A DNA stretch of 64,000 nt from JAACFF01 sp963701435 (GCA_963701435.1 CAVPAL010000006.1:744001-808000), one strand, 5' to 3'; counted from the stretch's first letter, positions 34,766-45,143 are shown. The notes: a model not told the origin generated them from the sequence alone. Numbers and translations are program-made.

Positions 34766-35947
34766 CTAATTTTGAAATATTGTTGCCGATGACCTGAGCG
34801 CCTGGGACAGATCATCGATCAAATCCTGGGCATGTTCAATGCCTACCGAAAGCCGCACGAGGCTCGGGTCGATGGCGAGCGGCGAATCGGCGACGGAAGC
34901 GTGGGTCATGGGGGCCGGTAGTTCGATCAGAGATTCAACGCCGCCTAACGATTCGGCCAGCGTAAAGAGTTTTGTTCGAGTTGCAACCCGGCGAGCTGCA
35001 AATTCGCCGCCGTGGAGCGTAAAAGAGACCATCCCCCCCGGCGCGGACATTTGCTTTTGCGCCAGGTTGTATTGGGGATGATTGTCCAGGCCAGGATAAT
35101 AAACAGCCTTTACCTCCGGATGTGTGTTCAGGAATTGGGCTATTTTCATGGCATTGCTGCTGTGGGTCTGCATACGCAGGGCTAACGTTTTTAGGCCGCG
35201 CAATGCCAGAAAACAATCCATCGGCCCCGGAACTGCGCCGACCGCGTTTTGCAAGAATTTCAGGCGCTCGTACGCGGCGTCATCATTGAGCGCCACAGCG
35301 CCGCCAACCAGATCGGAATGGCCGCCGATATATTTGGTTGTTGAATGCACCACAAAATCAGCGCCGAGGGTTAACGGCCGTTGCAGGGCAGGCGATGCAA
35401 AGGTGTTGTCCACGGCCAGCCAGGCGTTGGATTGGTGAGCCGTCTGCGCCGTTGCGGCAATATCAGCCAGTTTGAGCAGCGGATTTGTGGGCGTTTCCAA
35501 CCAGACCAGACGGGTGTTTGCGCGCATTGCTTTGGAAACGGCCGTTTCGTCGGACGTATCCACAGAAGTGAATTCCAGCCCATATCTGGTGAAGACCTGC
35601 ACAAACAGCCGGTAGGTCCCACCGTATAAATCATTGCCGCAGACAACATGATCGCCCGGTTCAAGCAGACGCAAAACGGTGTCAGTCGCCGCCAACCCGG
35701 AAGCAAAGGCCAGCGCATATCGCCCGCCTTCAACGGCTGCCAGAGCTGTTTGTAAAGCCGTCCGCGTGGGATTGTCTGTGCGGCTGTATTCAAAACCCAG
35801 GTGCTGGCCGACATCTTGCTGCGCATAGGTTGAGTTTTGATAAATTGGCGTCATAATGGCCCCGGTTGTGGGATCGGGCTGCATGCCGGCATGCACGGCT
35901 AACGTCTCAAACTGAAGCGGCTTGGATTGGGAAATGAGTTGACTCAT
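34766..35947 (-). CDS. Cys/Met metabolism PLP-dependent enzyme (cystathionine gamma-synthase-like)
   Basis: A 393-residue enzyme of the trans-sulfuration family. SGLAATDTVLRLLEPGDHVV and NDLYGGTYRLF are the phosphate-binding region, ETPTNPLLKLADI the mid-domain motif, and the PLP-binding lysine is in VHSTTKYIGGHSDLVGG. SLGGVESLIELPAPMTH near the end is typical. Cystathionine gamma-synthase, gamma-lyase and related enzymes share these motifs, so the direction of the reaction is not certain. The start ATG begins MSQLISQSKP. It stands alone on the minus strand, upstream of a family A repeat. Confidence 0.88.
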   Translation of the reverse strand: MSQLISQSKPLQFETLAVHAGMQPDPTTGAIMTPIYQNSTYAQQDVGQHLGFEYSRTDNPTRTALQTALAAVEGGRYALAFASGLAATDTVLRLLEPGDHVVCGNDLYGGTYRLFVQVFTRYGLEFTSVDTSDETAVSKAMRANTRLVWLETPTNPLLKLADIAATAQTAHQSNAWLAVDNTFASPALQRPLTLGADFVVHSTTKYIGGHSDLVGGAVALNDDAAYERLKFLQNAVGAVPGPMDCFLALRGLKTLALRMQTHSSNAMKIAQFLNTHPEVKAVYYPGLDNHPQYNLAQKQMSAPGGMVSFTLHGGEFAARRVATRTKLFTLAESLGGVESLIELPAPMTHASVADSPLAIDPSLVRLSVGIEHAQDLIDDLSQALRSSATIFQN

Positions 35948-36000
35948 ATAGTTTAAACCCTCGTTGATAATTTGTTGTTGCTTGATGCTTAGGGCGCCTT

Positions 36001-36099
36001 TGCAAACAAGTTTGTAGTAACGACTTTAGTCGTCTGCGACCTCCGGGTCGCTCATCGCTAAAGCGGTTACTACGAACCAAATGTCAAAAGTTAATAACG
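36001..36099. repeat. MITE-like intergenic repeat (family A), sister of the 16.3 kb copy
   Basis: It carries TTTGTAGTAACGACTTTAG, one CTCCGGGTCGCTCAT unit and GCGGTTACTACGAACC, then CAAATGTCAAAAGTTAATAA. The 16.3 kb copy has two central units where this one has one, so the central unit varies in number. Confidence 0.8.
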
Positions 36100-36193
36100 G
36101 AAGAAAGAAGAATTCTACGATCACCATGCCCAAATTTTAATGTTGTTTATCAGTTTCCGCTAGATTAAGCGGCAGTGGTCGGGTTTTTGGGGC

Positions 36194-39100
36194 ATGATGG
36201 GTACAATTGGGCGCGTGATGGCTGTTGAGCAACGAATTCGTCGTCCGGGGAACTGGATATCTTTTCTGCTTGTGGCGCTGGCCTGGTTTACGGCCGGTTT
36301 GGCGCTGACGCGGCTGCTGTACGAAGGCTTATTTCCGCAGGCGCTGTGGCTGGCACGGCCGTTTCCCGTTTTCCTGATCGCTTCAATTGTGGCGATACTG
36401 GGCTGGTTTGTCTGGCGCGCCGTCCCATCAACGCTGCCGCCCAGCAGTTTTTTGCCCCTGCTGCTCAACCTGATTTTCCTGTTTGATCCCCAGGTTGATC
36501 TGGCGCGCAGTCGTCTTTTTTTTGCCGCCGGCGTCTGGCTAACGGCCGTTTTCCTGGCGCGGTCTGTCGCTAAACCGCACACATGGCGCTGGCTGGGTGT
36601 GCTTTTTGTCATCGCCGCGCTGCTGCCGCTCTATTTGCTGACCATGCCCCACACCGTCGGGCGCGCCGACACATTTGAATTTCAGGTTGTGGCGCCCCAA
36701 CTGGGCATTGTGCATCCCACCGGATACCCGCTGTATTTGCTGCTGGGCAAATTGTGGACTTTATTGCCGCTCGATTCCGTAGCCTGGCGGCTGAACGTGG
36801 GCACGGCCGTTTACGCTCTCGCCGCCGCCAGTTTGATATATTTGACCGCTTTCGGCTGGCTAAAACGACCCGTTCCGGCGCTGCTGGGCGCGCTGGCGCT
36901 GGGTATTTCGCCTGCCTTTTGGAGCCAGGCGATTGAGGCCGAGGTCTACAGTCTGCACGCCTTGTTTGTGGCCCTGGCGCTCTTTTTGATGCTGCGATTA
37001 CTCGGCGGCGGCGGGAATGGGGCGGCAAAAAAGCCGCCAGCTTGCACGTCTACGGCCGTTCTGCTGGCGTTTGTCATCGGTCTCGGCCTCACTAACCACC
37101 TCACCACCGTTTTTTTGCTGCCGCCGGCGCTGCTGGCGATTTTGCTCGGCTGCTGGCCGCAACTGCGGCGGCAGGGCGCGCGCGCCAATTTGCTGCTGCT
37201 TCTCAAAATGGCGCTGGCTTTTTTGCTGCCTTTGCTGCTCTACGCCTACCTGCCCATTCGCTGGTCGGCCGTCAACCAGGAAGCGATGGGAATCGGCCGT
37301 TTTGTCGATTGGGTACTCGGCGGCCGTTTCCAAAACGCGCTGCAGCTGCTGGCGTGGCTGCGGGACCCCACCCGCTATGCCGTGGTCGGTCGCCTTTTCC
37401 TCGAAAACTGGGGCTGGATTAACCTGGCGCTTATCGCGCTTGGCGCGCTGTACGCCTTCTGGCGCAGTTGGCGCGTGGGAGTTCTGCTGCTGCTCACCTG
37501 GTTCGGCTTCACCTTTTATGCGCTTAATTATTATGTGCCTGACCTGGCCGTCTTCCTGATTGCCTCCCAGGTTGTAATGGCGCTCTGGTGGGCGGCGGGC
37601 GCAGCGGGAATGCTGGCGCTGGTGGACGTCCTCGCCGCGCGGCCTGGCAAAACGCAGTCGCCCGCGCCGGCCAACCTCGCGCTGCTGCTGTTGGCGCTGC
37701 CTCTGCTGGCCACGGCCGTATCAAGCTGGCCGCAGGTCGATCGTTCCGCAGATGATGGCCTCACGACTTGGGGAGAGGCGGCGCTCGATTTGCCGCTGGC
37801 GCAGGGCGCGGCGATTCTGGCCGACAGCGAAAAGATTGCGCCGTTGTATTATTTGCAGCAGGCGGAAGGCGTGCGGCCCGACCTCGATATTATGGTGCTG
37901 CCGGATGAGGCGGCGTATCGGGCCGAACTGGATGCACGCCTAACGGCGGGCCAGCCGGTTTACCTGGCGCGTTTTTTGCCCGGTTTGGAAGGCGTTTACC
38001 ATCTGCGTTCCGTCGGGCCTTTGCTTGAAGTCAGCACAGAACCAATAACGGCGCTGCCGGAAACGGCCGTTCCCGCCAACCTCACTTTCGGCAATATTCA
38101 ACTACGCGGTTATGAAGTGCAACCCACTGCGCCATTTGATCCGGCGGCGGCGGCGCTTACTTTCTATTGGCAAACATCCCAACCGCTTGACGAGACGCTG
38201 CATGTTTATGTGCGTTGGGAAGGCGCGCAGCCGCTGAATCCGGCCGGACAGCATCCCGCCGGTAACTATTACCCCACGCCCGCCTGGGATGTGGCTGAAA
38301 TCGTGGCTGATTTTCATTTGCTGCCGCATCCGATCAGCAGCGCGGCGCAGGATGTGGCGCTGCAAATTGCGCTGGCGCCCCCGTTTACCGCCGCCGCTGA
38401 CCTGGATTGGCAAACGGTTACAGAAGTGACCCTGCCGCCGGCGCAAAATGCGCCCTTAGGCGTCTCGCTGCGCGCGCAAAACGGCCGTTTCCTGTTAAGC
38501 GGCGCTGCTTTTGCAGGAACAGGTACGGCCGCAGACGCCCCTGGATGTGGTTGTGGGCGGTTTCGGAGACCCGGCGGCGCTGGATTTATTTTTACTGCCG
38601 GTAGACGCAACTCTGCCGGGGGCTGATTTTACAGATTTTGCGGGGGCGGAACGGCCGTTTACCGAGTTGGTTCAGGTTGAGACCGATGTGGAAAACGGCC
38701 GTTACCAGCTCGTAGCCGCCGAAACGCAGTCCGGGTTGATTTGCGGCTGGCTGGCGCGGCCTACCGCCGGCTGCATTATGGGCATTGTTGAGATTAGCGG
38801 CGCGCCGCTGCCGCAGGGGGCCATTAACTTTGATGACAAAATCGCGCTGCTGGAAATTGACCTGCCGCAGACCGAACTGACGCCCGGCGGTCAACTGCCC
38901 GTGACGCTCACCTGGCAAAGTCTGGCGCCGCTGGATGCGGATTACACCGTTTTTATTCAGGTGCTCGACGCCGCCGACCGCATTGTGGGGCAGGTGGATG
39001 CCTGGCCGCTGCAGGGCACCTATCCTACCGGCCAATGGACGCCGGGCGAGATCGTGGTTGATCCGCATGTGGTGCCGTTGGCCGCCGAGCTGCCGCCCGG

Positions 39101-39224
39101 CTCCTATCGTTTGCAAGTTGGCTGGTACCTGCTGGCCGACCTGCGCCGCCTGCCGCTTTTGGACGCCAACGGCGCGCCCGTGGATGATAAACTGGTTGTG
39201 CCGGGCTTTTTTGCTGCGGATTAG
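36194..39224 (+). CDS. DUF2723-type multi-pass membrane protein, one frameshift
   Basis: The first about 770 residues hold around 11-13 membrane segments. The DUF2723 motif is GRADTFEFQVVAPQLGIVHP, then TGYPLYLLLGKLWTLLPLDS. The family resembles O-mannosyl/oligosaccharyl-type glycosyltransferases. After the membrane part a soluble domain follows. Near 38515 (GCTGCTTTTGCAGG) one extra T shifts the frame; the true continuation (QEQVRPQTPLDVVVGGFGDP) runs to 39224 and ends LVVPGFFAAD. The extra base is in a short T run, so a sequence error is plausible. Start choice is uncertain: 36194 is the first ATG, with others soon after. It may transfer a sugar to proteins outside the membrane. Confidence 0.7.
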
Positions 39225-39251
39225 TATTACAACGAGACTTCACTCTGAAAT

Positions 39252-39282
39252 GAGGAGAAAGGCATTCTCAAATGCCGGTTCG
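39252..39282. repeat. Short dispersed repeat (family D)
   Basis: GAGGAGAAAGGCATTCTCAA and the bases after it (to 39282) match 45023-45053 with few changes. Both lie just downstream of a plus-strand gene. Confidence 0.5.
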
Positions 39283-39351
39283 TCATCCAAACTGGACGCA
39301 TCTGAGGATGCTTGCTCTCCTGAAAATAGCCTCCCGGAGGTTTCGTTTATG

Positions 39352-39406
39352 ATGAGCGTTCCCGATGAAAACCTCCGGGAGGTTGGTTTTCATCGGGAAC
39401 GCTCAT
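39352..39406. repeat. Perfect 22-base inverted repeat (strong hairpin)
   Basis: The 22 bases at 39352-39373 (starting ATGAGCGTTCCCG) pair exactly with 39385-39406 around an 11-base loop that is itself half of AACCTCCGGGAGGTT. It lies between the DUF2723 and NACHT genes. No T run follows, so it is not a classic terminator; it may be a repeat remnant. Confidence 0.75.
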
Positions 39407-39558
39407 GTCAACTCCTCACAATTTGCCAACAGGATTTTCTTTATGTCAATTTCTCGTTGTAGTTCTAGACACGCCCACAAAACCATTTTGATGTACAATT
39501 TAAACATCGTGCAAAATTAGACGTGTTCACGCTTTTCAGGTAAAGGAATTGCACTGGC

Positions 39559-42500
39559 ATGGACGAATTTCTACGCAGGTATCACCGCACCCTCCGCGTA
39601 TTAGCTGGGGTTCTGTGGGCTTTTCTGATCCTCATTCTGGTTCTCTGGTTTTTAACTGAACTGGAGATTTTAGATATTCCCGGTCTGGAACCCGTGTCTG
39701 TATTCATTGGCGTGTTGATCACCGGGCTGGGCGGGCTGTTGAGCCGGCGGGTGGCCGGAGAGGGGCAGTGCTGGAGACGGCCAGATACAAGGCAAAAGCG
39801 AGCCGCAGCAGCACAGTTGCACAGGGTAATCATGCTGAAGCGGTTGGCGCGGGCGCGGTTGTGGAAAAAGTTCAGGGCGACAAAAAAACCAGCGGGACTG
39901 ATCTATCGGGCAGCACTTTTTTTGCGCCGGTTACTATCAACGCGCCGCAGGCTCAAACCGCAGATTCGCAGCCGCCGGCGCCAACCACTGCGCCCACGCT
40001 GGTTCCTTATTTAACAATGCTGGCCAACGGCACGCGCAATTTGCCGCTGGCGGCGGTTGATCCGACCGGCGAAAATGTGGCCATCGACCTGGGCAATGTG
40101 TTTATTAACCTGGACGCGGGGCAGATAGAGAAAACCCGGCCCGGCGCGCAGCGCGGCCAATTTGTGCACGAACGCACCTCTGCGGCGCTGGCGCATCTGT
40201 TTTACAAAAAGCAGTTGATTTTGCTGGGCGATCCCGGCTCCGGCAAGTCGACCCTGCTGCGTTATTTGACCCACTGCCTGGCGCAGCACGCTTTGCAGCC
40301 GCAGGGGGTTTGGCTGCAAAAACTCAACTGGCAGACGGAACGGCTGGTGACAAATGAAAAACAGCCGCAGCCGGCGTGGCAAAAGGCGGACGAAAAACGT
40401 CGTCGCGATAAAGACAAGTCGCCGGTTGAGGTTGTGGAGAGCTATTGGCAGGGGCGCGCGCCCGTGCCCGTGTTCATTGAGATGCAGGCGTTTGCGCGCA
40501 GCAGCTTTGATCCCGAATCGCCGCTGGCGCTGTGGCAGTATGCCTGTGGACGACTGGCGGCGCGCGGGCTGCAAAACGCGCTCCCCATTTTGGAGCGACA
40601 TTTGCAGCAGGGGGAATTGATCTTTTTGCTTGACGGCGTGGATGAAGTGCCGGTGGCGGATCGGCGGCGCGTCTGGCAGGCGATTGGCGGCATGCAGAAC
40701 GGGGTTTGCGCCGGCAACTGCTGGGCGGCCACCTGCCGCGTGCTTTCTTTTGACCGGCAGGAAGCGCCGGCGGGCGCGCCGGTGGAGACCCTGCAGCCGC
40801 TGAACCGGGCGCAGATGCAGCGCTTTGTGACCAACTGGTATGACACGCTGGCGCTGTTGGGCAGCCAGGATCAAACGGAAGCCGGCAGGAAGGCGGCGCA
40901 ACTGCAGGCGGCGCTGGACGAACGACCGCGCCTGCGTGATTTGGGGACGAATCCGCTGCTGCTGACAATCATGGCGGTGGTGCAGACCTATTACGGTACG
41001 CTGCCGGATGAGCGCGCCAAACTGTACCAGCAGTGTGTGGAAACGCTGCTGCTGCGCTGGCAAAGCCACAAGGATAAATCAGATGCGGAACTGCCGCCTG
41101 ACCTGGCAAAGTTGGGGGTGAAGCAGCCTGATTTGGAGCGGCTGCTGTGGGAAATTGCGTGGCAGGCGCACAGCAAAGCGCCCCAGGCCAAAGAGGCGGC
41201 CTTCTTGACGGAAGAAGAGGTGATTCAAATTGCGCGCGGCCAGTTGGGGGATTACACCAAAGCGGAAGCGTTTGTGACCTACACCGAAAAGCGCGCCCAT
41301 TTGCTGGTGGGACGCGGCGGCAAAACGCAGCGGGTCTACAGTTTTCCGCACCGCACCTTTCAGGAGTACCTGGCGGCATGCTGGCTGGCCGTGCCGCGCC
41401 ACTTCACGCGCCGGGCGGCGGAGTTGGCGGCGCGGGGCGACCCCTGGCGCGAGGTCTTGAATCTGGCGGTGGGCACGCTGCTGTTTAACAACAACAACCA
41501 TGAGACGGCGCTGGAGGGCATTGCGCGGGTTGTGCCGGACGTGACGCCCGCGGCGGACGACGCCTCCGGCTGGAACCGCGTCTGGCTGGCGGGGGAGATG
41601 ACGCAGGTGGTGGGGCGCGCTAAAACGGCGCAGGATGAATTTGGAGCGGTGTTTTTGCCGCGTTTGTGCAGCCAATTGGCGGCATTGGTAACGGCAGGGT
41701 ATTTGACCGCGCCGCAGCGCGCCGACGCGGGCGCGGCGCTGGGCCGGCTGGGCGATCCGCGCGAAGATGTGGCTTGCGACGTGCCGGCAGTAGTCGAAAT
41801 TCCGGCAGGGCCGTTTTTGATGGGCAGTGACAAAGCGGCGGATGGAAGTGGCGTATGGTGATGAGGAACCGCAGCATGAGCAGCCGCTGCCGGAGGCGTA
41901 TGCGATTGGCAAATACCCGGTGACGGTGGGACAGTACGGGCGCTTTGTGGAAGATGGAGGCTACACGGAGAAATGGCGCAACTGCTGGACAAATGCGGGC
42001 TGGCGGCAGCGTGAAAAGGAAAAATGGACAGCGCCGCGCTATTGGGATGATCCGCAGTGGACGGTACCCAACCATCCGGTGGTGGGCGTGAGCTGGTATG
42101 AGGCTGTGGCGTACTGTAACTGGCTAAAGGCGACAACGGGGCGCAGCTTTCGGCTGCCGGATGAAGCGATGTGGGAAAAGGCGGCGCGCGGTACGGACGG
42201 GCGTATTTATCCCTGGGGCAATAAATGGGACAGCGACAAAGTTGAATGCGGAAAACAAAATTGGGCGCACAACGGCCGTTGGCATTTTCCCAACCGGCAA
42301 GTCGCCTTTTGACATTTATGACGCCAGCGGCAACGTGTTGGAATGGTGCAGCGGGCTTGGTTATAATGAGGTTTCCTATCCGTTCAAGCGCCAATCGTAT
42401 GAAGAAGATATGGCTGTGGAAGGATCTCGCTGCTTGCGCGGGGGCGCGTTCAACTTCGACTCGATCAGTTCACGCGCGCCGCGTACCGGTACGACGACAA

Positions 42501-42567
42501 TGCACACTACAGGAACGACTATATCGGGTTCCGGGTCGCCGAACATCTCTTGGATCCTGAATCCTGA
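39559..42567 (+). pseudogene. Membrane-anchored NACHT NTPase with C-terminal FGE-type domain, four frameshifts
   Basis: Read across the breaks this is about 1000 residues. N-terminal membrane segments (VLAGVLWAFLILILVLWFL; VSVFIGVLITGLGGLL) are followed by a Gly/Ala-rich linker. The NACHT domain has P-loop GDPGSGKSTLLRYL and Walker B LIFLLDGVDEVP. A helical region leads to a formylglycine-generating-enzyme fold (IPAGPFLMGSD, VVGVSWYEAVAYCNWL, GNVLEWCSG, RCLRGGAF, GFRVAEHLLDP). Frames change near 39765, 41848, 42243 and 42476. Most of these are not in long homopolymers, so real decay is likely. NACHT proteins of this kind act in bacterial immunity or signalling, and the FGE fold often serves as a ligand-binding lectin. 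No palindrome core falls in 38.7-42.27 kb. Confidence 0.8.
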
Positions 42568-42662
42568 GTGCTGGCTTCTGAATTCTGATCTTCCCCAAAG
42601 GCGTGGGCAAACCATAACCTGGGCAGGGGAACTGCCGGCATTGGCCGCAGCGGAGCAATCCC

Positions 42663-42694
42663 AAAAAAATCGCTGCGCCCATAGGCGCAGCGAT
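42663..42694 (-). terminator. Rho-independent terminator on the minus strand
   Basis: ATCGCTGCGCC (42669-42679) pairs with GGCGCAGCGAT (42684-42694) across a four-base loop. On the minus strand it is followed by seven T residues (the A run 42663-42669). It faces the end of the plus-strand NACHT gene, but no minus-strand gene precedes it. Confidence 0.75.
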
Positions 42695-42724
42695 CGCGGC
42701 AAAAAATTAACAAATCAATAGTAC

Positions 42725-42878
42725 GGTAGGGGCGGGACGGCGCGGAAAGGAGCTGCCCGCGAGGGAAGGCGTTGTCTCCGCGCCGTCTCGCCCAAAATGC
42801 ACGGTTATCGGGCGAGACAGGCGGGAGAAACGGCCGTTCTGCAAGACAATAAGCTTTCCCGCCAGTCCCGCCCCTACC
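42725..42878. repeat. MITE-like element with 14-base inverted ends
   Basis: GGTAGGGGCGGGAC (42725-42738) and GTCCCGCCCCTACC (42865-42878) are perfect inverted ends of a 154-base element. Inside, GTCTCGCCC (42785-42793) pairs with GGGCGAGAC (42810-42818). It contains one palindrome core near 42830. No transposase is present. Confidence 0.7.
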
Positions 42879-43464
42879 AAATGGTTGGTAAAGAATGGGT
42901 TTTGCAAAAATGAACCATGCCCATATTTCTGATTGTGTGGTCAGGACAACTATTACGGAATACGCAATTCGCCCTATGATTAATCATCTGGTTAACCCCA
43001 GATTGACGCGCCGGGCCTGTAAGCGCGCTCGTAAGCTTGCAATGCTAAAACACCAGTGTTCAACACAAGCCGCCGAGGCTTTTGAACGCACAAATTGAGC
43101 GGCATAAGCTCCCCGAATGCATACAGAAAAGTCATTCAATCCGCCGGGAAGCGCCAAAATAAAAGCAAAGCCGCGGAGCAAACACAGGGTAGACGAAACC
43201 TATTACCAACATACAATCTCCTGAAAACAGAAACGCGGGTTTCAAAAGCACGCAGGATTTCTGTCAGCAAGAAGTACGCCCCAAAAACTGACAACCGTAG
43301 GAAATCCATTAAGAATGAAAGGGTATGCTTGTACCTGACCAAAGTAATGATGCTTCTGGCTTCATGAGCATCAGATTTGACTACATGATGAATCAAAGTG
43401 AAATTATCGTAAAAAATAATCGTAAAAAAATCCCAAACCTGAAAGCAGGGATGGAGGGCTAAAC

Positions 43465-44991
43465 GTGGAACTAAGAACATATTGGGACATTCTATGGCGC
43501 CGGAAATGGATTATCGTCGCCACGACGCTTTTTACAACGCTTGCGGCGGTGATCTATACCTTGCTGGCGACGCCGCAGTATACCGCTTCGACCACCATGC
43601 GGGTTGCAACTGTCGGCAGTGGTGAAATCAATTCACGCACCGACATCGACTATACCCAGCGCCTCATGAACACATACGCTTCTATTATTACGAGCAAAAC
43701 CGTTGCGCGGCAAATTCGCGATCAAATAGCGCTGGAATACCTGCCGCAGATTTCGGTTGAGTTGATTAATAACACCGAATTGATGCGGATTGTTGCTGAA
43801 GCGCCTGACCCGGAAGTGGCGCAGCACGTTGCGGATGCAGCCGCCAATATTCTGGTGGTGCAAAGCCAGGAAATTTACAGCAGCAGCGGGCAGACCACGC
43901 AGGAAATTCTGCAAAAGCAGTTGGAGCAGATTGAAACAGAATTGAACGCTGCGCGCGGCGACTATGAAAGCGAACTGACAAAAACGCCGCGTGACAATGC
44001 CCTGATTGACGCGCTGAACCAATCGATCTCACTCAAAGAGCGCACCTACGCCACGCTGCTGGATCAATATGACCAGGCGCGCCTGAACGAAGCGCTGCGG
44101 GTCAATTCGGTTTCGGTGGTGGAACCGGCGACTTTACCGTTTGGGCCGACCCGGCCAAAGCCGGAAACCAACATTGTGTTGGGCGTTTTGGTGGGATTAA
44201 TCGGCGGCGTGGCGCTGGCATTTCTGTTTGAAAATCTCGATACGACATTGTACACCACAGAACAGATGGAAGCGGCCGCGCAACTACCCACCATTGGTAA
44301 AATTCCTTCCGCCAAAGGCGACTTGAAGATTGCGCGGCTGGCGAATGGGCATTATCCGCAGTTGGAGGCGTTCCGCCGCCTGCGCACCAATATTCTGGCT
44401 TCCAGCGATCCCAGTGAAACTAAAACTGTGGTGGTAACCAGCTCGCGGCGCGGCGAAGGCAAGTCAACCGTTTCGGTTAACCTGGCGGTGACGATTGCGC
44501 AGTCAGGGCGGCGCGTGGTAATTGTTGATTGTGACATGCGGCTGCCCACGGTGCATAAGCTTTTGGATATCCCCAATAAACGCGGTTTGACAAGCGTTTT
44601 AACTGAAGAGGTTGCCTTGGAAGACGCGATCCAATCTTGCGCTTTCGCGCGCCTGTCGGTTTTGACAAGCGGCCCGCTGCCGCCCAATCCGACCGAGCTG
44701 TTGGGATCGCCGCAGATGTTTGCCCTGATTGATAAGCTGCAAAAAGAGTATGATTTTGTGCTGTTGGATACACCGGCTTTGTTATCGGTGGCGGATGCGG
44801 CGGTGCTGGCGCCGATTGCCGATAATGTGGTGCTGATTGTGGCGCAGGCGACGACCCGGCGCGGCGATTTGCGCACGGTGCGGCAGCAGTTGACGAATGT
44901 GAATGCCGAGTCAATTGAAATGGTCATCAATCGGGTGGATGAAGACAGCAGCACTTCATATTATGGACAGGATACGGCCGTGGCCAATTAG
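43465..44991 (+). CDS. Wzz/BY-kinase (polysaccharide co-polymerase and tyrosine autokinase)
   Basis: A 508-residue fusion. The N-terminal Wzz domain has two membrane segments (about 15-40 and 245-265) around a coiled-coil periplasmic part. The C-terminal kinase has Walker A SSRRGEGKSTVSVNLA, A' VVIVDCDMRLP and Walker B FVLLDTPALL. A Tyr pair (STSYYGQD) near the end is the usual autophosphorylation cluster, though short. It controls polymer length and export in exopolysaccharide synthesis. The GTG start has GGAGGG 6 bases upstream. First gene of the polysaccharide locus. Confidence 0.9.
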   Translation: MELRTYWDILWRRKWIIVATTLFTTLAAVIYTLLATPQYTASTTMRVATVGSGEINSRTDIDYTQRLMNTYASIITSKTVARQIRDQIALEYLPQISVELINNTELMRIVAEAPDPEVAQHVADAAANILVVQSQEIYSSSGQTTQEILQKQLEQIETELNAARGDYESELTKTPRDNALIDALNQSISLKERTYATLLDQYDQARLNEALRVNSVSVVEPATLPFGPTRPKPETNIVLGVLVGLIGGVALAFLFENLDTTLYTTEQMEAAAQLPTIGKIPSAKGDLKIARLANGHYPQLEAFRRLRTNILASSDPSETKTVVVTSSRRGEGKSTVSVNLAVTIAQSGRRVVIVDCDMRLPTVHKLLDIPNKRGLTSVLTEEVALEDAIQSCAFARLSVLTSGPLPPNPTELLGSPQMFALIDKLQKEYDFVLLDTPALLSVADAAVLAPIADNVVLIVAQATTRRGDLRTVRQQLTNVNAESIEMVINRVDEDSSTSYYGQDTAVAN

Positions 44992-45022
44992 GCTGGGTTG
45001 ACATTTCGTCAATCACAGAAAA

Positions 45023-45120
45023 GAGGAGCGGGCATCCTCAGATGCCAGTCCGCATTTCTTAATTATCGTATGCCGCTAAAGCGGTTATGCCGCTAAAGCG
45101 GTTATGCCGCTGAAGCGGTT
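45023..45120. repeat. Family D repeat and triple 17-base tandem repeat
   Basis: 45023-45053 matches the family D copy at 39252. ATGCCGCTAAAGCGGTT is then repeated three times without a gap (45070-45086, 45087-45103, 45104-45120, the last with one change). The unit is a near-palindrome and equals one end of family A. Confidence 0.7.
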
Positions 45121-45143
45121 ACAACGAACCCAAACGCTAAAGT

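Larger units (their letters stand above)
42568..43464. other. About 900 bases without a convincing gene
   Basis: It holds a minus-strand terminator at 42663-42694 and a MITE-like element at 42725-42878. Frames on either strand between 42.9 and 43.46 kb (for example a Lys/Arg-rich one at 43095-43367) have no recognisable features. Confidence 0.6.

Noticed and set aside
39768..41861. NACHT frame as a separate gene starting at GTG 39768
   Set aside because: The upstream frame turns Arg-rich and meaningless after 39765 while this frame continues the linker; one missing G explains both.
42955..43464. Frames on both strands upstream of the BY-kinase (for example 43095-43367 and minus 43136-43480)
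   Set aside because: Low-complexity Lys/Arg-rich or Phe/Leu-rich peptides with no domain and overlapping each other.
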